In this document: positions 36,204 through 43,221 of the stretch, piece by piece
Layout: each line of letters starts with the position of its first letter
Numbering within the stretch: the stretch's first letter is position 1
Assembly (NCBI GenBank): GCA_020852815.1
Contig: JADZAN010000010.1
Location: 248,001 to 312,000, forward strand
From: Gemmatimonadaceae bacterium
GTDB lineage: Bacteria > Gemmatimonadota > Gemmatimonadetes > Gemmatimonadales > Gemmatimonadaceae
Direction of reading: 5' to 3'
DNA: 64,000 nt
Position numbers and translations under genes: made by a program
The notes under the pieces: generated by a model
What the model saw: the letters and a program-made list of their open reading frames with translations, nothing else
Database searches by the model: none
What the model was told of the DNA's origin: nothing

Positions 36204-37007
36204 TCAGAAGAGCGAGAGCTGTTCGACGCGGCGCGCACGCTCCACGCGGAAGGCGGTGATCGCGTTCTGCGTGGCGACGGTGAGGGAGCCTCGGAACGGC
36301 GTGGCGCGCAGCGCGAGGTCGACGGCGCCGCGCGCCGCCTCGGGGGTGTTGTTGTTCTCCGACAGGTGCGCCAGCACGAGGTGACGCATGCTGCGGTGCG
36401 CGATCTGGCGGGCGAGGTCGGCGGCGGCGCGGTTGCTCAGGTGTCCATGCGAGCCGGCGATGCGGTCCTGCACCACCTTGGGGTACGGGCCGGCGCGCAG
36501 CATCTCCTCGTCGTGGTTCGACTCGAGGATGAGTGCGTCCAGCTCTCGCATGGCGTGCTCGATTCCCGCGGGGACGTGCCCCAGGTCGTAGGCGATCCCG
36601 ACCCGCGTTCCCGAGGCGGGGGCGTCGACGACGAGGGCGATGGGTTCACTCGCGTCGTGCGGGGTGCGGACGCAGCGAACGGTCATCGTGTCCAGGACCA
36701 GCGCGTCGCGCGGGTCTATGGCGTGCGGGCGCAGCGCAGGGAGCCCCGCCGTTCCCGCGATGGTCCCTGGCGTCGCGTAGATCTTCCACCCCCAGCGACG
36801 CGCGGCGGTGCAGACTCCGCTCACGTGGTCGGTGTGTTCGTGGGTGAGGACCACCGCGGCGATCGATTCGGGGGCGATCTCGGCGGTCGCCATGCGCGTG
36901 GCCAGCGTCTTGGCGTTGAAGCCGGCGTCCACGAGGACGCGCGCGCCATCGGCTTCCAGCACCACGGCATTGCCGCGGCTCCCGCTCCCCAGGATCGTGA
37001 CCTGCAT
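36204..37007 (-). CDS. WalJ/YycJ-like metallo-beta-lactamase-fold hydrolase
   Basis: Binuclear metal hydrolase. THEHTDH (about 55-61), the SHGHLSN loop (about 185) and HLSENNNTPE (about 213-222) match the YycJ/WalJ family, which has 5'-to-3' exonuclease activity in some Firmicutes. 267 residues, cytosolic, no signal. Last gene of the minus-strand operon starting at the roadblock gene, 36 nt after the GlmU-like gene. The function here is inferred from family only. Confidence 0.85.
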   Translation of the reverse strand: MQVTILGSGSRGNAVVLEADGARVLVDAGFNAKTLATRMATAEIAPESIAAVVLTHEHTDHVSGVCTAARRWGWKIYATPGTIAGTAGLPALRPHAIDPRDALVLDTMTVRCVRTPHDASEPIALVVDAPASGTRVGIAYDLGHVPAGIEHAMRELDALILESNHDEEMLRAGPYPKVVQDRIAGSHGHLSNRAAADLARQIAHRSMRHLVLAHLSENNNTPEAARGAVDLALRATPFRGSLTVATQNAITAFRVERARRVEQLSLF

Positions 37008-37043
37008 GCGCGTTGCGCTCGGCGATCGTCGATGCGTGGCGCG

Positions 37044-38243
37044 TCAGGCGCTCACCGACCAGCGCGCCGCAAAGACGCGCTGCAGGTGACGCCGGCCACC
37101 ATCGCCTAACGTCACGCCGCGGCGCGCCATCGCGCGCTCGGCCACCACGGCGAACCGATCGCCCTCGTACAGCGCCGTTCCCTCGCCCCACAGGAACGGC
37201 GGAACGACCTTCGGCGTCATTCCCGATCCCACGACGTTGGCTCCTGTCCCCACCACGCTTCCCGTCGTGAGGCGGGTGGCGATCGCGGTCTTGGCATGGT
37301 CGCCGAACATCGTCCCCAGGAACTGCAGTCCGGTCGATCGGACGCCGTCGGGAGTCCATAGCTGCACGGCGCCGTATGTGTTCTTCATGTTGCTGGTGAT
37401 GGTCCCGGCGCCAAGGTTGACCCAGCGTCCCAGCACCGAGTGCCCCACGAAACCGTCGTGTCCCTTGTTGGAGTGGCCGATGAAGATCGTGGTGCTCACC
37501 TCGCCGTGTACGCGACACTGCTCGCCGATGGCGCAGATCCCGATCTTCCCGCCCAGCAACTGCGCGCCGGCGGCGACGTAGCACGGGCCGATCAGGCGCG
37601 TGAGGGCGGCCACGCTCGCGCCGCGCGAGACGAGAACAGGCCCCGCACTCGCGTCGATCACCACCATGGGTTCGATCGTCGCCCCGTGCTCGATGTAGAC
37701 GGGGTGCGAACCGACGATCGCGTGTGGGCGTTCCGCCGCCTGAGTCACGGCGCCGCCGAGGATTGGCACGTCCTCGGCCAACATCTCGGCGAGGTACCGG
37801 ATCAGGTCCCACGGCGCGTCGAGCCAGCGGGCCCGGACGCTCATGCGCCCCCAGCCGTCGCCTCCGATGTCCTCCAGGTCGAGCATCCCGTTGGCAAATC
37901 GCTCTACGTCGACGGCGTGGGCGAGGCGCACCGCGGCCACGCGCCCATCGCACTCCAACAGGTCGGGCGCGCCTAACGCGTCGAGCGCGGGGACGCAGCG
38001 CGCGTTCACCACCATCGCGCCGGCCGGCAGCATCCCCGCCGTGATGGCGCGCGGCGCATCGAACTCCTCGAAGTCGGCGAGGTGGGGGGCGCCAATGAAG
38101 CCGCCGCACGAGAGGCCGAGGGCACGCGCCCATCTCTCGCGCACCAGCAGCGCTCCTGCGCGCAACTCGCCCGCGGGGCGCGACAGGGCAAACGGCTCGA
38201 AGCCGCGCGCCGTGGCGTCGTCGTAGAGGTAGAACTGCGTCAC
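37044..38243 (-). CDS. GlmU-like sugar nucleotidyltransferase/acetyltransferase
   Basis: Resembles the alternative GlmU family of Bacteroidetes (predicted UDP-GlcNAc diphosphorylase / GlcN-1-P N-acetyltransferase). The N-terminal half has the family LYDD and LSRPAGELRAGALLVRERW and lacks the classic GxGTRM loop. The C-terminal half is a left-handed beta helix with hexapeptide repeats (IEPMVVIDASAGPVLVSRGA) and SNKGHDGFVGHSVLGRWVNLGAGTITSN. 399 residues. The GTG start is fixed by a 4-nt overlap with manC (GTGA). Probable role: UDP-GlcNAc supply. Confidence 0.82.
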   Translation of the reverse strand: MTQFYLYDDATARGFEPFALSRPAGELRAGALLVRERWARALGLSCGGFIGAPHLADFEEFDAPRAITAGMLPAGAMVVNARCVPALDALGAPDLLECDGRVAAVRLAHAVDVERFANGMLDLEDIGGDGWGRMSVRARWLDAPWDLIRYLAEMLAEDVPILGGAVTQAAERPHAIVGSHPVYIEHGATIEPMVVIDASAGPVLVSRGASVAALTRLIGPCYVAAGAQLLGGKIGICAIGEQCRVHGEVSTTIFIGHSNKGHDGFVGHSVLGRWVNLGAGTITSNMKNTYGAVQLWTPDGVRSTGLQFLGTMFGDHAKTAIATRLTTGSVVGTGANVVGSGMTPKVVPPFLWGEGTALYEGDRFAVVAERAMARRGVTLGDGGRRHLQRVFAARWSVSA

Positions 38244-39283
38244 GTCCGGTCGCGGACGGCTGTCGGGAGTTGGTCGAGCAGCGTCTTGAGGTCGGCTGCG
38301 CGTTCCGTCGTCGTGATGAGCGTGAGGCCATCGCGCACGACCACGACGAGGTCGCGCACGCCGTACAGCACCACATCGCCCGCCTCCGCGTGCACCACGT
38401 TGTGGTGCGCGTCGACGACATTCACAGGACCGTTGGAGGCGTTCCCCTGCGCGTCCAGACGCCGTACGCGCGCCAGCGCCGCCCAGGTCCCCACGTCGTC
38501 CCACCCAAACGATCCGGGGATCACCACGACCTTGTCGGTGCGCTCGAGGACACCGACGTCCACCGAGATCGACTGCACGTTGGAGAAGAAGCGCACGATG
38601 TCGCCGTGCGCCTGCTCCAGCGCCGGCGCAACCTCCGGCGTGTGCGCACGCACCTCGCGCAGGAAGTCACCCACGCGCCAGACGAAGATCCCCGAGTTCC
38701 ACAGGTACCCATCGCGCACCATTGACTCGGCGCGATCGCGCGATGGCTTCTCCACGAACTGCGCCACGCGCCGGGCCCCGGTTTCGTCACCAGGCAGTGC
38801 CTCGCCCTGACGGATGTAGCCAAAGCCCGGATCCGGACGCGAGGGGACCACCCCCACCGTGACCAGCGCTTCCTGTGACTCGGCGACCGTGGCGGCGCGT
38901 TCGAGTGCGTCGCGAAAACCCTGCGCGTCGGCAATGGCCCAGTCGGCGTGAACCGAGAGCATCACCGCGTTGTCGCCGTCGCGCGCGGCGATGAGTGCCG
39001 CCGCCCAGGCGAGCGCGGCCGCCGTTCCCGCCGGCTTGGGTTCGGCGATGAGGTTGGCGCGAGGAATCTCCGGGACGAGCGCGTGAATGGGCTCGACCAG
39101 CGACGCGTTCGTGAGGATCAGGATGCGATCGGCGCTCGCCAGCGGGAGGAGGCGATCGACCGTGTTGCGCAGCAGGGGCTGGGCATCGATGAGCGGCAGC
39201 AGCTGCTTGGGGCGCGTCGGCGTGCTGAGCGGCCAGAAGCGCGAACCGACGCCGCCGGCAAGGATCACGACCCAGCGCTTCAT
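38240..39283 (-). CDS. manC: Mannose-1-phosphate guanylyltransferase
   Basis: Makes GDP-mannose from GTP and mannose-1-phosphate for envelope polysaccharide. The nucleotide loop LAGGVGSRFWPLS is at 8-20, with PKQLL, the metal region HADWAI (about 111) and VEKP at about 168. 347 residues cover the transferase domain without the C-terminal isomerase domain of bifunctional enzymes. ATG start. It overlaps the receiver gene upstream and the GlmU-like gene downstream by 4 nt each, so the three are translationally coupled. Confidence 0.92.
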   Translation of the reverse strand: MKRWVVILAGGVGSRFWPLSTPTRPKQLLPLIDAQPLLRNTVDRLLPLASADRILILTNASLVEPIHALVPEIPRANLIAEPKPAGTAAALAWAAALIAARDGDNAVMLSVHADWAIADAQGFRDALERAATVAESQEALVTVGVVPSRPDPGFGYIRQGEALPGDETGARRVAQFVEKPSRDRAESMVRDGYLWNSGIFVWRVGDFLREVRAHTPEVAPALEQAHGDIVRFFSNVQSISVDVGVLERTDKVVVIPGSFGWDDVGTWAALARVRRLDAQGNASNGPVNVVDAHHNVVHAEAGDVVLYGVRDLVVVVRDGLTLITTTERAADLKTLLDQLPTAVRDRT

Positions 39284-39687
39284 CCCTCACCCTCGCTGGT
39301 TGGCGACACCGAGACTCCCGCCAACTCGGCGGTGCGCAGGTAGAGCTTCTTTGGGCTGAACGGTTTCGTCATGAACTCCGTGGCGCCGAGGGCGATGGCG
39401 CGCTGGTGTTGCGCCTCCTGCCCGGCGGCAGTGAGGACGATGCAGGGTGTGTCGCGCCAGCGCTCGCTCGCGCGCATGTGCGAGAGGACGTCGAACCCCG
39501 ACAGGTGTGGCATCATGACGTCGAGGAGGACGAGGGCGATGTCGTCTGTTCGTTCGAGAACCTCGATGGCTTCGCGCCCGTCGAAGGCCAGCGTGACCCG
39601 GAACGGGCCCTGCTCGAGCTTCATCTTGATGATGCGGCCGATATGTGGTTCGTCATCGGCCACGAGCACGTGCCGGCGCTGGCCCAC
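39280..39687 (-). CDS. Stand-alone response-regulator receiver protein
   Basis: A CheY-like receiver with no output domain: acidic pair Asp11-Asp12, phospho-acceptor Asp56 (LLDVMMP), Thr in VLTAAG and Lys at about 108 (TKPF). 135 residues with a short Ser/Glu tail. GTG start, 2 nt after the roadblock gene stop, and overlapping manC by 4 nt. The partner kinase is unknown; the nearest kinase is in another operon (42070-43221). Could act on its operon partners by protein contact. Confidence 0.92.
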   Translation of the reverse strand: MGQRRHVLVADDEPHIGRIIKMKLEQGPFRVTLAFDGREAIEVLERTDDIALVLLDVMMPHLSGFDVLSHMRASERWRDTPCIVLTAAGQEAQHQRAIALGATEFMTKPFSPKKLYLRTAELAGVSVSPTSEGEG

Positions 39688-39689
39688 GG

Positions 39690-40043
39690 CTAGACGAGCG
39701 AGGCGATGTGGCCGCGATGCCGCCGCAAGTCGAACAGGATCGAGCCGACGTTCGCCGACGGGTGTACGAGCACCAGCAGGACGGCCTCGCTCGACAGGGC
39801 GCTGACGAGCGCGAAGCCGCGCTCGTACTCCAGCACCGAGGTAACCAGGGGGCCGCGCTGAGCGTGCACCGCCAGCTCTTCGGCGGCGGCAACGAGGGCG
39901 GGGACGTGGGCCGCGAGAAGCTCGGCGTCGAGCGACGTGGCGGTGCGGCCATCGATGACGAGGCCGTCCCGGCCAAGGAGGATGACCCCCTCGACGCCGT
40001 CACGCTGGGCCAGGGCTCCGACCAGCTCGCGAATGGTAGGCAT
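39690..40043 (-). CDS. Roadblock/LC7-domain protein
   Basis: 117 residues with the profile of roadblock/LC7 (MglB-like) proteins: EGVILLGRDGLVIDGR and a closing strand-helix (AVLLVLVHPSANVGSILFDLRRH). Such dimers usually regulate small Ras-like GTPases (MglA), but no GTPase gene is near. I choose ATG 40043, preceded by GGAG 5 nt upstream. ATG 40064 is possible. ATG 40085 is excluded because it falls inside the -10 box of the predicted promoter. First gene of a five-gene operon. Confidence 0.82.
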   Translation of the reverse strand: MPTIRELVGALAQRDGVEGVILLGRDGLVIDGRTATSLDAELLAAHVPALVAAAEELAVHAQRGPLVTSVLEYERGFALVSALSSEAVLLVLVHPSANVGSILFDLRRHRGHIASLV

Positions 40044-40080
40044 CCACGCTCCGTGGTGGTTCATGGGGGCAGTCGAGCCA

Positions 40081-40108
40081 AGCATAACGGGGGAGGGGGT
40101 GAAGTCAA
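40081..40108 (-). promoter_or_regulatory. Sigma70-type promoter of the roadblock-receiver-manC operon
   Basis: Minus-strand TTGACT (40103-40108) and TATGCT (40081-40086), spacing 16 nt, with start near 40074. Divergent from the lipoprotein promoter. Its -35 box overlaps one copy of the TGAAGTCA direct repeat. Confidence 0.75.
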
Positions 40109-40127
40109 GCTGGATCGCTTGAAGTCA
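40100..40127. promoter_or_regulatory. Two TGAAGTCA direct repeats, 20 bp apart, in a divergent promoter
   Basis: TGAAGTCA occurs at 40100-40107 and 40120-40127, exactly 20 bp (two helical turns) apart. One overlaps the minus-strand -35 and the other the plus-strand -35. The layout suits a dimeric regulator controlling both genes, or it may be a chance by-product of two facing -35 boxes. Confidence 0.4.
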
Positions 40128-40147
40128 GGGAGCCCAACGGGTAGTCT
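40119..40147 (+). promoter_or_regulatory. Possible promoter of the lipoprotein gene
   Basis: TTGAAG (40119-40124) and TAGTCT (40142-40147) with 17-nt spacing. The predicted start is near 40154, leaving only about 9 nt to the first ATG (40163) or 36 nt to the second (40190). Confidence 0.5.
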
Positions 40148-40162
40148 ACGCCACGGGAGAAC

Positions 40163-40780
40163 ATGATTACGAACTCGTTGTCGATTCGCATGATACGCTC
40201 GTCGCTCGCTCGCTTCGTCGCGCTCGCCGCCGCCTTGGCCGGAACCACTGCCTGCAACGACACGCTGGGGCTCAGGGCCTCGCTCTCGGTGGTGTTCGAC
40301 AGCACGTCGGTGTACGCGCTCACGAACTCGCCCATCAACTATCCGTCGGCGTTCAGCTTCGCGAGCGGGATCCCCGTTCGCGTCGATCCCAGCATGGGCT
40401 TCGAGGTCGCCTTCGACCTGGCCGCGAACGGGAAGGTCCAGCTGATCCCGGCGCGTCGCATCAGCACGACGCGCATCGTGAGCGGCGTCGCGTCGTCGAG
40501 CCCGCAGGTGGGGATGCAGCTCGTCAAGGGGACCTTCGAGTCGATGACGAAGGCGCCCACCGGTGGCTACACGCGCGACTCCACCTTTGTCGTGGCGCCG
40601 GGTGAGGCCGTGGTGCTCGAGCTCTCCGGCGATGCGTGCACCTATTCGCTCGTCTCACAGCAGTACGCCAAGCTCGTCGTCGACAGCATCAACACCAGCC
40701 GTCGCCAGATCTACTTCCGCGCCGTGCGCGACCCGAACTGCGGCTTCCGCTCGTTGCAGCCGGGCGTTCCCAAGAGCTAG
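40163..40780 (+). CDS. Uncharacterised exported protein, probable lipoprotein
   Basis: No family recognised. A basic start (RMIRSSLARF) and hydrophobic core (VALAAALAGT) lead into TTAC, a weak lipobox with Cys at about residue 31; signal peptidase I processing is an alternative. The mature part is about 170 residues, beta-rich and Ser/Thr/Val-rich, with two later Cys (CTYS and NCGF) that could form a disulfide. Either ATG 40163 or 40190 may be the start; the predicted promoter favours the second. serS starts 12 nt after its stop. Confidence 0.65.
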   Translation: MITNSLSIRMIRSSLARFVALAAALAGTTACNDTLGLRASLSVVFDSTSVYALTNSPINYPSAFSFASGIPVRVDPSMGFEVAFDLAANGKVQLIPARRISTTRIVSGVASSSPQVGMQLVKGTFESMTKAPTGGYTRDSTFVVAPGEAVVLELSGDACTYSLVSQQYAKLVVDSINTSRRQIYFRAVRDPNCGFRSLQPGVPKS

Positions 40781-40792
40781 TCGTCACCATCC

Positions 40793-42067
40793 ATGCATGA
40801 TTTCCGGGTACTCCGCGACCAGGTCGACCTGTTGCGGAGCGCGATGCGTCGCCGCGAGAAGCTCGAGGCGCTGGCGCCGCTCATCGATCGCGGCGCCGCC
40901 CTCGACGTCGAGCGTCGCGCCACCATCCAGGCGGTCGAGGAGCGCAAGGCGGCGCGCAACGCCAACGCGCAGGAAGTCGCCAGGCGCAAGAAGGCCAAGG
41001 AGGATGCCGACGACCTCATCGCGCATGGTCGCCAGCTTGGCGACGAGATCGGTCGCCTCGAGGGAGAACTCGCGCGCGCCGAGCAGGAGTTGCAGGGGAT
41101 CCTCCTCGAACTCCCCAACATCCCGCTCGACGAAGTGCCCGACGGCGACGAGACGCACAACCGCATCGAGAAGACGTGGGGCGAGCCGCGAGCGTCGGAG
41201 GGGGTGAAGCCGCACTGGGAAGTGGCGGAGGCGCTCGGCATCCTGGACCTGGCGCGCGGCGCCAAGATCGCGGGGTCCGGCTTTCTGGTGCTGCGTGGCC
41301 TTGGCGCACGCCTCACGCGTGCCCTGATGAACTGCTTCATCGACATCCACACGCGCGAGCACGGCTATGAGGAAGTGTGGGTCCCGGTCGTCGTCAATCG
41401 CGCGTCGATGACGGGAACGGGTCAGCTCCCGAAGTTCGAGGACGACATGTACGGCGTGAGCGGCGAGGACCTGTTCCTCGTTCCCACCGCCGAGGTCCCC
41501 GTCACCAATCTCTATCGCGACGAGATGCTCGACGCGGGTGACCTGCCGCGCGGCTTCGTGGCCTATACGCCCTGCTTTCGCAAGGAAGCGGGGGCAGCAG
41601 GAAAAGACACACGCGGGCTGTTGCGCCTGCACCAGTTCGACAAGGTCGAGATCGTGCGCTACGCCGCGCCGGAGCATGGCGCGGAAGAACACGAACGCCT
41701 CACGCGGCATGCCGAGACGTTGCTCGAGCGCCTCGGGTTGCCGTATCGGCGTGTCCTGCTTGCGGCTGGCGACACGGGGCAGAGCAGCGCCAAGACGTGG
41801 GACCTCGAGGCGTGGGCCCCCGGCGTCGGCAAGTGGCTCGAGGTCTCGTCGTGCTCGACGTTCACCGACTACCAGGCGCGCCGGTCGAACATCCGCTATC
41901 GCCCCGCCCCGGGCGAGAAGCCGCGATTCGTCTACACATTGAATGGATCCGGGCTCGCCTTCCCGCGCGTCATCGCCTGCCTCCTCGAGCACTATCAGCA
42001 GGCCGATGGCTCGGTTTCGGTCCCCGAAGTCCTCCGCCCGTATCTCGGGACGGACGTGATTCGCTAG
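40793..42067 (+). CDS. serS: Seryl-tRNA synthetase
   Basis: Charges tRNA-Ser, including the two tRNAs at 4.7-5.0 kb. Class II synthetase of 424 residues with the N-terminal long coiled-coil arm that holds the tRNA-Ser variable arm (about 30-100), motif 2 region CFRKEAGAAGKDTRGLLRLHQF and motif 3 NGSGLAFPRVIACLLE (about 383-398). ATG start. The histidine kinase gene follows after 2 nt, so serS heads a long plus-strand operon continuing through pcrA and gatCAB. Confidence 0.97.
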   Translation: MHDFRVLRDQVDLLRSAMRRREKLEALAPLIDRGAALDVERRATIQAVEERKAARNANAQEVARRKKAKEDADDLIAHGRQLGDEIGRLEGELARAEQELQGILLELPNIPLDEVPDGDETHNRIEKTWGEPRASEGVKPHWEVAEALGILDLARGAKIAGSGFLVLRGLGARLTRALMNCFIDIHTREHGYEEVWVPVVVNRASMTGTGQLPKFEDDMYGVSGEDLFLVPTAEVPVTNLYRDEMLDAGDLPRGFVAYTPCFRKEAGAAGKDTRGLLRLHQFDKVEIVRYAAPEHGAEEHERLTRHAETLLERLGLPYRRVLLAAGDTGQSSAKTWDLEAWAPGVGKWLEVSSCSTFTDYQARRSNIRYRPAPGEKPRFVYTLNGSGLAFPRVIACLLEHYQQADGSVSVPEVLRPYLGTDVIR

Positions 42068-42069
42068 GC

Positions 42070-43221
42070 ATGCGGCGCCGCGCCACGTGGGTCGTGGGCG
42101 TGGTGGTGGCGCTCGTGCTGGGGTCCTACGTCCTCTACACGCAGCGCGTGGTCTCGCGCCTGCGCGCCGAGGCCGGGCGGGAAGGGCGCATGTACGCGCA
42201 GGTCTATCGCGCTCTCACCGACACGGCCAGCAATCCGCTCGGCGCGCTCTTTGAACTCTCCGATCACATCAGGCGCTCAGGCGTTCCGGTCATCGTCACC
42301 GACCGCTCGGGGCGACCGACGGCGGCGGCGAACCTTCCCTTTCTGGGCCCCGATTCCTCCTTCAAGCCGGACGATCCTCGCCTGACGCAATGGATCATCC
42401 GGCTCGATGAGGAGAACGAACCGGTGAGCGAGCCGAACATCGGCACGGTGCACTTCGGGCATACGCCGCTCGTGCGTGAACTGCGCGTTGTCCCGCTCCT
42501 GCAGGCCGGCGTGCTCGGCCTCGTGCTGCTGGCGGCGCTGTACATCTTCCGCACGAGGGCGCACGCCGATCGCGAGCGCGTCTGGGCGGGGATGGCGCGC
42601 GAGTCTGCGCACCAGTTGGGCACTCCCCTGTCGAGCCTCAGTGGATGGATCGAGCTGCTGCGCGAGCGCGATGCCGACCCGCTCACCACGCGCGCCCTCG
42701 ATCACATGCAGGGCGATCTCGAGCGCCTGGAGCGCGTGGCCCATCGCTTCGAGCGCATCGGGCGCCCGCCCAATCGCGAGGAGGTCGACGTGGGGAAGAT
42801 CGTGCACCGCGTGGCCGACTACTTCCGCGCCCGCGTGCCGTCGCTGGCGCACGCCGTCACCATCGAGACGTACATCCACGAAGGGCCGCTCGTTGCACAG
42901 GGCGATCCCGTCCTCATCGAATGGGTGCTCGAGGCGCTCATCAAGAATGCGATCGATGCGCTGGCCGGCAACGGCGGGCGCGTGCGCATTGGCGTGAAGC
43001 GCACGCCTGAGGCGATCAAGCTGATGGTGGCTGACGACGGCCCCGGCGTGCCGCGCGACCTCCGCAAGCGGATCTTCGAGGCCGGCTTCTCCACCAAGCA
43101 GCACGGATGGGGGCTTGGGCTCGCCCTCACGCGCCGCATCGTGGAAGAGTCGCACGGCGGGACGCTCAACCTTCTGCCGACGGACCGGGGCGCCGTCTTC
43201 CAGATTATCTTGCCCGCATGA
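42070..43221 (+). CDS. Sensor histidine kinase with two membrane helices
   Basis: Membrane helices at about 7-24 and 144-162 enclose a periplasmic sensor of about 115 residues. Next come the dimerisation helix with phospho-acceptor His181 in SAHQLGTPLSSLSGW and a full ATPase domain: N box (ALIKNAIDAL), DDGPGVP and GWGLGLALTRRIVE. 383 residues. No response regulator is adjacent, so the partner is unknown. ATG start 2 nt after serS. The stop overlaps the next ATG by 4 nt. Placement between serS and a helicase gives no functional clue. Confidence 0.9.
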   Translation: MRRRATWVVGVVVALVLGSYVLYTQRVVSRLRAEAGREGRMYAQVYRALTDTASNPLGALFELSDHIRRSGVPVIVTDRSGRPTAAANLPFLGPDSSFKPDDPRLTQWIIRLDEENEPVSEPNIGTVHFGHTPLVRELRVVPLLQAGVLGLVLLAALYIFRTRAHADRERVWAGMARESAHQLGTPLSSLSGWIELLRERDADPLTTRALDHMQGDLERLERVAHRFERIGRPPNREEVDVGKIVHRVADYFRARVPSLAHAVTIETYIHEGPLVAQGDPVLIEWVLEALIKNAIDALAGNGGRVRIGVKRTPEAIKLMVADDGPGVPRDLRKRIFEAGFSTKQHGWGLGLALTRRIVEESHGGTLNLLPTDRGAVFQIILPA

